Part shown: positions 6,885 to 12,995 of the stretch, in pieces
Position numbering within the stretch: position 1 is the stretch's first letter
Layout of the letters: each line of letters starts with the position of its first letter
From: Candidatus Cardinium hertigii
Lineage (GTDB): Bacteria > Bacteroidota > Bacteroidia > Cytophagales_A > Amoebophilaceae
Assembly (NCBI RefSeq): GCF_003788695.1
Contig: NZ_RARA01000013.1
Coordinates: 3,100-16,094 of the forward strand
DNA length: 12,995 nt
Direction: 5' to 3'
The notes under the pieces: model-generated
Told to the model about the DNA's origin: nothing
Database searches by the model: none
What the model saw: only the letters and a program-made list of their open reading frames with translations
Position numbers and translations under genes: made by a program

Positions 6885-7082
6885 AATTATTAGTAGTTAC
6901 AGAGAAATTTAGCCCAAATATAACCCATCGAGATGGTGGTACTAGGTTAGTAGATACATTAATAAACGGTTTTAAGCACTCTATAAGTATCATGCAATTT
7001 GGAGAGATGGCTTATTCTGCTGCTGCCTACAGCTTGGCATTTTGATTATCCTATTTACGTAAACAATCGTTTTAAGCATTAA
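6881..7082 (+). pseudogene. N-terminal remnant of a second glycosyltransferase
   Basis: An ATG overlapping the upstream stop as ATGA opens a 54-residue frame beginning MKLLVVTEKFSPNITHRDGG, a typical N-terminus of a GT4 enzyme. It stops at 7043-7045. From 7035 the +1 frame continues as WHFDYPIYVNNRF, plausible glycosyltransferase sequence, before two stops at 7080. The gene therefore has at least one frameshift and has lost its C-terminal catalytic half. It was once translationally coupled to the intact enzyme. The assignment rests on the N-terminal motif only. Confidence 0.65.
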
Positions 7083-7611
7083 TAATGCCATTTTTACAAA
7101 GGCATACTGTATTTGTGTTGTACATATCTGCTACTGCTGTATTAAACAGACATTGGTTCTATTTAGTTTAGCTGGTTGCCATTATGGTATCTATGGGAAA
7201 AGAAAATATAGCAAGGAGAAGCAACAGCTTTTTAGATAAAGTGGATAAACTGGTATGGAGCTTATGTATGTAGCAGCCTCAAAAGTAGGTGTTAAGGGAT
7301 ATGCGACTGCTCGGTTAAGCATTAAAAAATGCTAATGCTTGCTAGAATCGAAAAAAAATTCGTAAGTTGGTGGTGAGCATATCACAGCTGTAACTATTCT
7401 ACTTTTTTTATGGGATTATGAACAAAAGTTAAAAGGTATTAAATTAATTTTAACTACATTTGAAGGAAGAGAATTTACATGGAATGTTATGTATTTAATT
7501 GAGGTAGTGGTGATTGCTGTTACTAGCTAGTGGGAAAAGCAATAGCTGGACTGTGTTTGATACTGCCAGGTAACTATACCTGTTAGGCCAACGCATTAAA
7601 AACAATAACTA
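7083..7611 (+). other. Decayed, non-coding stretch between the glycosyltransferases and the PLP gene
   Basis: About 530 bases without a credible gene. Short open stretches on the plus strand switch frame: MVSMGKENIARRSNSF from 7181, then ASKVGVKGYATARLSIKK in another frame, then a 54-codon frame without a clear start at 7366-7530. This looks like an eroded coding sequence, possibly the rest of the broken glycosyltransferase, but I could not identify it. The last 45 bases may hold the promoter of the next gene. Confidence 0.5.
7567..7582 (+). promoter_or_regulatory. Inverted repeat 30 bp before the PLP gene
   Basis: CAGGTAACTATACCTG has perfect six-base arms around ACTA and ends 29 bases before the ATG at 7612. 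The position would suit an operator or a leader hairpin. There is no independent support, and chance is possible. Confidence 0.3.
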
Positions 7612-10236
7612 ATGAACTATAGATTTTTTTGGAAACCGTCGGATACCATATGTAAGCTTATTTTTATCGTCGTTATTTTCAGCAGTGCTTCTATGGTTAA
7701 GGATATACATACAAAAAACAAACCCTGTGTTAGCGATACTCCAGCAGCTATGCCAACTTCTTCCATTTGCAGGGAAGATACTGTACCTACCAATAGGATC
7801 CTTTGGAAGGCCAATACGCAATTGATTCATCCTCGCAAGGTTGAGACACTGCTTGGTAACAATCCTTTATTCCCTCCTGTTTATCATTCCATTTATATGC
7901 TTCATAATAGGGATGCATTAAAATGGTGGCGTACGCATAACAGTGATGTGACCTATTACTTGGATCAACGTGAAGATAAAAATCCCAATATTAAGCAATT
8001 GGAAATCATGCTTGCCAAAGCACAAAACAGAGAAGCATGTTTGGTCTTTACTTCAGGTATGGCTGCTATTTCATCTCTATTTTTTTCGCTACTGAAGCAG
8101 CCTAGTGACACAGTTATTTGTTTTAGCGAAAATCACAGCTTATCGAAAGCTTGTTTGCATACATTGCGAAACTTTGGCATCCAATTTGATGAAGTAAGTT
8201 TCCATCCCTATGATGATTATTTAGAACAAATCCAAAAAAAAATCCAAGAGCGCTTACAGGAAGGGAAACAGGTTAAACTTATTCATTTTGAAATACCTTT
8301 AGGCCCCATGTTACGGGTGGTAGATATAGATGCTATTGTACAGCTAGCAAAAAAATATAATATACTGACCAGTTTAGATGCTTCATTGGGTGGTGTTCAT
8401 CACTATAGTGCTTATGATCAAATAGATATAGTATGCCATGCGTTGTCAAAAATTGCAAATGGTCACGGTGATTTGCTGGGGGGGGCTATTGTTGGGAAAA
8501 AAGAGCTTATAGAACAGATTTACTTTAAAGGTCAAGTTTTATTTGGATGCGAAATGGATCCCTACAGAGCTGCCTTATTGGCAAGTCATTTGAAAACATA
8601 TGAGCTTCGTTATGATAGACAACATGCCAGTGCTAAAAAAGTTGTTGATTTTCTACTAAATTACAATAAAAAAACAAAGGGGGAAACGCAAACAATTCGA
8701 GCAATCCACTACCTTGGCTTAGATCATCACCCTGATAAAGCCATTATTTCCAAACAAATGCAGGGTCGTATGGGAGATATTATCATCCTGGAGCTTGACT
8801 CGCAAGTTGCTGAAAATGGAGAGGAATTTTGCCGAAGATTAAAGTTATTTCAAATGACATGGGGAAGTGGGTATTGTGAATCATTGGTCATACCCTTGAA
8901 TCACTTTGTTAATCATGGCAATTCTAAAAAGGCCATCGGCAGGCATCAATTGATAAGATTGTCAATAGGGTTAGAAGATCCAGATGATTTAATTGCAGAT
9001 CTTAAGCAAGCATTAAACCTATGCAACCATCCATTGCATCCCTCTAAATGGAAGCTCAGTACACAGTTCATTCATCCCTTTGATCCACGAGATTATCCTG
9101 CGTATTTCAAAACCTATATACCTATTTTGCCGCCTATTCAACACGCTACACTTTCGGTGCCTGCGCCTAATATAGATTTCTTTGATAAAAAGCAATTTCT
9201 TTATACCAGGGGCAGACATGTAACCAATACAGATCTTGAGCAAAGGCTTGCTGAAGTACAGAAACGAGAAGCTTGTTTGGTTTATGCCTCCAAGATAGCA
9301 GCCATTACTTCTACTTTTTTCTCCTTATTAGAGAAAGATGATCGTGTTATTATTTTTCAGGAAGCTTCTAGGAAAACAAAATGCGCTTTAGAACATTTTA
9401 GAGACCATTTTGGTATTAAATTGGAGGTTATAACGCTTAAGGAGGGCTATCTACAAGAGCTTACAAAGAAAATAGAAGACAAGCGTAATGGCAATGTTAA
9501 GTTGATTCACTTTGCACCTTTATTTCAGCCCATGTTGCGTCTTGTAGACATCGATGAGATTTGTAAGATTGCTTACAAAAATGGTGTTTATACAAGCATG
9601 GATGGAACATTAGGAGGTATACACCAGTATACAGGTAATAGCTGTAAAGTGGACATTATGTTTCATGATCTGTCAAAAATACCAAATGGTCACGGGAATG
9701 TACTGGGTGGTTCTGTTGCTGGGAAAAAAGAGCTTATAGAACAGATCTATGCTAAAGGTCGTCATGCATGTGGTGCATCATTGGATCCTTTTGGTGCATA
9801 TTTAATAATGAATAACCTCCAGTCTTATATGGTACGGTACAAAGCACATTCCAAAAATACACAAAAGATTGCCCAGTATCTTACGAAGCACCCTCATATT
9901 AAAAGCGTTAGGTGCCTAGGCTTATCTAATCATCCTGATACACAACTCAGGAGAAAACATGACAAACATAGGAAAGATTCAGGTGAGCTTATAATATTTG
10001 AAATCAAAGAAGATAGGCATTTAAATGCAACGATGTTTTGTCGTAAGTTAAAACTCTTTCAAATGGCTTTAGGTAATGGTTCAGTGGTATCTATGGCCTT
10101 CCCTGTGCATAGCTATCTTGAAAAAGATTTGCTTAATAAGCAAGCAACGAAATGTAATGATCGTTGGGTAAGATTATCTATTGGCCTGGAAGCAGTAGAG
10201 GATTTGATCAATGACTTAGGGGAGGTATTGGACTAA
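7612..10236 (+). CDS. Fused double Cys/Met-metabolism PLP enzyme with N-terminal signal or anchor
   Basis: Two complete domains of the Cys/Met PLP-dependent family (cystathionine gamma-synthase/lyase, methionine gamma-lyase) lie in one chain of 874 residues; single-domain members are about 400. Domain 1 spans about 65-460 and domain 2 about 480-874. The PLP lysines are K280 and K689 (LSKIxNGHG), and the preceding Asp is D256 and D664. The substrate-carboxylate Arg is kept in both (R449, R854, RLSIGLE). Domain 1 keeps SGM (148-150) and E227 in ExPxxP but has QRE where Y-x-R is expected. Domain 2 keeps Y531-T-R533 but has SKI (560-562) and A635. Residues 15-28 are hydrophobic, suggesting export or anchoring, and a spacer to residue 64 follows. 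C-S lyase activity on a sulfur amino acid is the family expectation; the actual reaction is unknown. No Shine-Dalgarno site. Confidence 0.87.
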   Translation: MNYRFFWKPSDTICKLIFIVVIFSSASMVKDIHTKNKPCVSDTPAAMPTSSICREDTVPTNRILWKANTQLIHPRKVETLLGNNPLFPPVYHSIYMLHNRDALKWWRTHNSDVTYYLDQREDKNPNIKQLEIMLAKAQNREACLVFTSGMAAISSLFFSLLKQPSDTVICFSENHSLSKACLHTLRNFGIQFDEVSFHPYDDYLEQIQKKIQERLQEGKQVKLIHFEIPLGPMLRVVDIDAIVQLAKKYNILTSLDASLGGVHHYSAYDQIDIVCHALSKIANGHGDLLGGAIVGKKELIEQIYFKGQVLFGCEMDPYRAALLASHLKTYELRYDRQHASAKKVVDFLLNYNKKTKGETQTIRAIHYLGLDHHPDKAIISKQMQGRMGDIIILELDSQVAENGEEFCRRLKLFQMTWGSGYCESLVIPLNHFVNHGNSKKAIGRHQLIRLSIGLEDPDDLIADLKQALNLCNHPLHPSKWKLSTQFIHPFDPRDYPAYFKTYIPILPPIQHATLSVPAPNIDFFDKKQFLYTRGRHVTNTDLEQRLAEVQKREACLVYASKIAAITSTFFSLLEKDDRVIIFQEASRKTKCALEHFRDHFGIKLEVITLKEGYLQELTKKIEDKRNGNVKLIHFAPLFQPMLRLVDIDEICKIAYKNGVYTSMDGTLGGIHQYTGNSCKVDIMFHDLSKIPNGHGNVLGGSVAGKKELIEQIYAKGRHACGASLDPFGAYLIMNNLQSYMVRYKAHSKNTQKIAQYLTKHPHIKSVRCLGLSNHPDTQLRRKHDKHRKDSGELIIFEIKEDRHLNATMFCRKLKLFQMALGNGSVVSMAFPVHSYLEKDLLNKQATKCNDRWVRLSIGLEAVEDLINDLGEVLD

Positions 10237-10424
10237 GCCTAATTTTAGTATTTCGGACAACCCATTTATTATCTAAGCGGATTGTGTATTAGCGGCTTCA
10301 AATCCCAATCCGTCTAAGAAGCCGGCCGCAATGGCCAAGATATTTTTCATAATTTTTTTATTTTTAAGATAAAAATCCTAAATTTGGGAGAAGTTTTTGT
10401 TTACTTATTAAGATATAATATAAT
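10237..10424 (+). other. Intergenic region with possible pseudoknot and T-rich tail
   Basis: These 188 bases separate the PLP gene from the lipoprotein gene. After interleaved inverted repeats (10278-10324) and a GC-rich patch comes a T-rich stretch (about 10341-10368), which could end transcription. A TATAAT at 10414-10419 lies only five bases before the next ATG; if it is a -10 box the message would be almost leaderless. Confidence 0.4.
10278..10324 (+). other. Candidate H-type RNA pseudoknot
   Basis: Two seven-base complementary pairs interleave: CGGATTG (10278-10284) with CAATCCG (10306-10312), and CGGCTTC (10293-10299) with GAAGCCG (10318-10324). The order A-B-A'-B' is that of an H-type pseudoknot, with connecting segments of 8, 6 and 5 bases. 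The two stems could also form as alternatives. GC-rich arms stand out in this AT-rich context. It matches no RNA family that I recognise. Confidence 0.4.
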
Positions 10425-12197
10425 ATGGTTGTTTACATTAAAAAAAGAGGGCTTATTGTTTTTAGTTTTAGCTGGTTAAGCCTACTAGTCCTGCTATTTT
10501 CCTGTACTAGGATGAATCAGCGTATGATGCAAGCTTCCAGGATGGAAAATTTAGTAGAAAAGGTAAACAATTTAAAGGTAGAACCCATACAAAAATTACC
10601 GGATCATATAAATGATATAATCATAGCGCACGGGTTCGATTTTACGCCTCCTTATTTACAACGATTACTAAAAGGGTTTGACCAATTTTCACAAGAGACC
10701 ATTCCATCCTCAAATTTTAAAATAAGTTATTTACCTAGATTAATGGCTTGGATGGTATTAATACATAATGTTCTCAATTGTACTTGTAGTAGTAATATGT
10801 CATTTGGAAATGATAAAACAACAATATATACAAATAATGATGCTGAATTAAGAGGGCTTTCCAGCAGTTGTTTTTACAAAGCAGCTGAACAGTTTCAGCA
10901 AACCATAGATCGTATTTTTAAGATATTAGACGATCGTAAGCTGCTTGTAGCAGGCCAGCCTCTGTCAATCAGGGATAATGTTTTTTTTGAGCCTGTAATT
11001 CAAGAGATTTTAAATCTATTTATGCCACATTCGGATGAGGAAAAGCAGGCGATGCAACAAATTAACAGACCGGATAATAGGGATAGCGATATATTCGAAT
11101 TGTCCATGCACAGAATAATTGGAATACCCACCATTCCAGTCAATATGAATAAGAGACTTTTAATAGATGGGAATATGATGTTGGCCGTTATTTGTATGCA
11201 ACTAAAATCTGGGTTTACTGGTTCTCCTTCGGCAATACTGGAAGAAACTACTAAATGTAAAACAGATATTTGCCAAATAAGAAAAAGTATGGCGACGATT
11301 TGTGCTAAACATATTCTTTTTTGGAGAAAAGAAGGGTATCATTATTTTGTTGCACCTGCAAAAAAAAATTCTTCTATGGTAGATCAAGCGTTTGTTAAGT
11401 GGAAGCCTTGTAATACGGTATCTAATGCAGAAGAAGCGCTGACTTTTCCTACATTTATATATGCAAACAATGCATTAGAAACCAGATCAGGAATTATGAT
11501 TGAAGTAGATTTGAGTATTAACCAAGTGTTTATAGGTTATAAAGATGATTATAAGGCTTATCGAATTTCTATGATTGATTATGATCGTAGGGAATTTGCT
11601 AAGAATTTTCTTTCAACATTTTTTCCTGAATTATCTACAACTAAGCAAAGAAAACAAGAATGGTTTAATAAATTTATTGCCATGCCCCGCACCTATAAGG
11701 AATGGCAATCTATTGGATTAGAGGAATTCTTTAATCAAGAGGAGGATAAAAATATTAGAAACTTTTTTACGGAACTTGGTTTTAATTCTGATAATCTGCC
11801 TGATACCTTAAAAATATTAGAAGATTATACGAGCTATATGGAGCGGGAAACTAAAAGTCAACGTAGAGCTGCTAAGAAAGCAGCAGCAGCAGAAGAAGAA
11901 GAACGTAAACAAAACCAAAAGAAACGTAATAAAGAAAGGTTAAGTTTCCTTCAAGAACAGCCTATGAATAACTATAATGATCTAATTAAGTTTATAAATG
12001 TTTGTAATAAATCACGTTCAGAACAATCAGGAACTACTACTACCAGTAGTAGAGGGTCTCATCGTACCCTTCATACACCATCTGGTATAGTAAGCGCTGT
12101 AGTGCCTCATGGTAGACAAAAAGGGAATAAAGTGTCAAAAGAAACACAAAAGAATCTACAGCGGCGTATAGGTAGTAATAATAATGATGGGGATTAA
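10425..12197 (+). CDS. Lipoprotein with C-terminal HicA-like (YcfA) motif
   Basis: A 590-residue protein of mostly unknown fold. Residues 1-27 form a lipoprotein signal: basic start (KKR), hydrophobic core, lipobox LFSC with Cys27. Residues about 28-470 match nothing I know and include scattered cysteines. Residues about 470-515 are a highly charged Ala/Glu/Lys/Arg stretch, likely helical or coiled coil. The C-terminus resembles HicA: RGSH with H546, then HTPSG, VVPHG (559-563) and a K-rich stretch ending in RRIG. HicA is a small mRNA-cleaving toxin with a dsRNA-binding-like fold and catalytic His in GSH. Here it would be the tail of an exported lipoprotein, and no HicB antitoxin gene is visible next to it. 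It could be an effector domain or a binding module. The start is fixed by the lipobox; no Shine-Dalgarno site. Confidence 0.75.
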   Translation: MVVYIKKRGLIVFSFSWLSLLVLLFSCTRMNQRMMQASRMENLVEKVNNLKVEPIQKLPDHINDIIIAHGFDFTPPYLQRLLKGFDQFSQETIPSSNFKISYLPRLMAWMVLIHNVLNCTCSSNMSFGNDKTTIYTNNDAELRGLSSSCFYKAAEQFQQTIDRIFKILDDRKLLVAGQPLSIRDNVFFEPVIQEILNLFMPHSDEEKQAMQQINRPDNRDSDIFELSMHRIIGIPTIPVNMNKRLLIDGNMMLAVICMQLKSGFTGSPSAILEETTKCKTDICQIRKSMATICAKHILFWRKEGYHYFVAPAKKNSSMVDQAFVKWKPCNTVSNAEEALTFPTFIYANNALETRSGIMIEVDLSINQVFIGYKDDYKAYRISMIDYDRREFAKNFLSTFFPELSTTKQRKQEWFNKFIAMPRTYKEWQSIGLEEFFNQEEDKNIRNFFTELGFNSDNLPDTLKILEDYTSYMERETKSQRRAAKKAAAAEEEERKQNQKKRNKERLSFLQEQPMNNYNDLIKFINVCNKSRSEQSGTTTTSSRGSHRTLHTPSGIVSAVVPHGRQKGNKVSKETQKNLQRRIGSNNNDGD

Positions 12198-12214
12198 ATT
12201 GTAGCATACACACT

Positions 12215-12230
12215 GAGGCCGTTGCAATAG
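12215..12230 (+). mobile_element. Solitary MITE/IS-type terminal repeat
   Basis: GAGGCCGTTGCAATAG is identical to the complement of the right end of the 183-bp MITE-like element. It lies 17 bases after the lipoprotein stop and points rightward. No partner in opposite orientation lies to its right in the window, so it is either the end of a truncated element or the left end of a longer one. Confidence 0.65.
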
Positions 12231-12337
12231 ACAAATACACTTAGTCATCCATATTCGATTTTTCCCTCATTGAGGAAATGGTTAACTTAACTTGCGTATT
12301 TAGAGTTTATTGTTTTTAGCATTATTAGTGTATAGTT

Positions 12338-12904
12338 ATGGCAATCCAATCAAGCGGTCAATTAAGTTTAATGGATGTAGGTCTTCATCCCTATTTTGGC
12401 TTACATTCCTCACACGGCTCCACAATTGAAGAGGGGGTAAAGTATGTTACTGCATTACCCCATAATCTTGTAGCTTTTCGTTGCCATCGGTTTGCTATAT
12501 GCAATGCCTCTAAGCAGGCTATGATAGAAGCAGGCATGGTCCTATCTTCAAATGTATGCACAAGATTTGGAAATTATTGCTCCATTTAGGGATAGATCTG
12601 GGCTGATTGAAATACCTATCTTCTTAGAAGATGGTGGCTATCTATGGCGCAAGCACCCTATGGAATTAGATAAAAAATTGGAAAATCTTATCCTCTGTCA
12701 GGAAAGAAAAGTTATCAGCATCCATCCTATGCATTTTTCACTCAATACGCCAGATTTTTTCTATATGCATACTATTAAACAATCAGTCAGTCGAGCAGCA
12801 TGGAAAAATATGACGCGTGCTACACTTAATAAGCTTAAGTGGCATAAATACGGCATAAGAAACCTAATCATGGAACTATTACAAATAGCACCAACAACTG
12901 TATC
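12338..12904 (+). pseudogene. Frameshifted polysaccharide deacetylase, WbmS-like
   Basis: Two frames together read as the C-terminal two-thirds of a WbmS-family polysaccharide deacetylase. Frame 1 (12338-12553) carries VGLHPYF, HSSHGSTIEEG and AFRCHRF, with metal-ligand-type histidines. Around 12554 one extra base shifts the frame, which then continues as YAQDLEIIAPFRDRSGLIEI, LEDGGYL and SIHPMHFSLN up to the element at 12905. Frame 1 itself stops at 12587-12589. The N-terminal strand with the catalytic Asp of the family is absent: a stop lies nine bases upstream of the ATG and only about 107 bases separate it from a terminal repeat at 12215. The enzyme would have deacetylated a surface glycan and fits with the glycosyltransferases upstream. 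I judge it inactive. Confidence 0.7.
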
Positions 12905-12995
12905 GAGGCCGTTGCAACAGGCCGACAGTATAATTTTTTCTATTTTTCCAGTATTATTTTTTGTTATTTTTTGCCATTTTTGGGGTTATGGCAGT
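12905..12995 (+). mobile_element. Left end of an element running off the window
   Basis: GAGGCCGTTGCAACAG (12905-12920) differs by one base from the MITE-type end and is in the same orientation as the repeat at 12215. T-rich sequence follows to the window edge, with no transposase start visible. The element interrupts the deacetylase frame, which stays open through it. Whether it is a full insertion sequence or another MITE cannot be told from here. Confidence 0.55.

Noticed and set aside
7366..7530. 54-codon open stretch
   Set aside because: No clear start, not recognised, and flanked by other frame-switching fragments; treated as decayed sequence.
7609..7830. Minus-strand frames at the start of the PLP gene
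   Set aside because: Antisense shadows of a well-supported gene.
10293..10312. TTCAAATCCC resembling a tRNA T-loop
   Set aside because: The flanking bases cannot form a T stem and no other tRNA arm is present.
12040..12240. Minus-strand 66-codon frame
   Set aside because: Antisense to the HicA-like tail and ends across a terminal repeat; no independent support.

Overview
The window is AT-rich and carries features expected of an obligate intracellular Bacteroidota endosymbiont of the Amoebophilaceae type (Ca. Cardinium / Ca. Amoebophilus). These are a tandem family of exported leucine-rich-repeat proteins of eukaryote-like type, lipoprotein signal peptides, no clear Shine-Dalgarno sites, small inverted-repeat elements and many broken genes. 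The organism is inferred from gene content; no rRNA or other taxonomic marker is present.

Region 1 (1-5447, minus strand) is an array of four paralogous genes. Transcription runs right to left: an intact 443-aa gene (4116-5447), an intact 330-aa gene (2914-3906), and two damaged copies (1611-2710 and 1-1445). The intact proteins begin with the same lipoprotein signal peptide (lipobox Cys20), continue with a short F-box-like segment, and then carry 6 or 10 LRR units of 28 residues each. The damaged copies share a 183-bp MITE-like insertion with 16-bp inverted ends and a 5-bp target duplication, which splits the signal peptide from the body. The split gene plus its spacer was then duplicated as a tandem 1,265-bp unit (384-1648 and 1649-2913). 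This cut off the C-terminus of the second copy. A conserved spacer of about 205 bp separates the genes.

Region 2 (5448-7611) holds a divergent intergenic region and a plus-strand family-4 glycosyltransferase (5772-6884). A second, frameshifted glycosyltransferase start overlaps its stop codon (ATGA, 6881), and about 500 bp of decayed sequence follows.

Region 3 (7612-12197) holds two large plus-strand genes. The first encodes an 874-aa protein made of two fused Cys/Met-metabolism PLP-enzyme domains behind a hydrophobic N-terminus. The catalytic motifs are split between the halves: domain 1 keeps the PLP pocket but has lost the Y-x-R motif, while domain 2 keeps Y-x-R but has lost parts of the pocket. 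The second encodes a 590-aa lipoprotein that ends in a HicA-like (YcfA) motif. A possible H-type pseudoknot lies between them.

Region 4 (12198-12995) holds a frameshifted, N-terminally truncated polysaccharide deacetylase of the WbmS type. It is bracketed by two same-orientation sequences that match the MITE ends, and the second marks an element running off the window.

Taken together, the window looks like an accessory island for envelope and host-interaction functions: exported effector-like proteins, a secreted or anchored enzyme, and remnants of surface-polysaccharide genes, remodelled by small inverted-repeat elements and tandem duplication.
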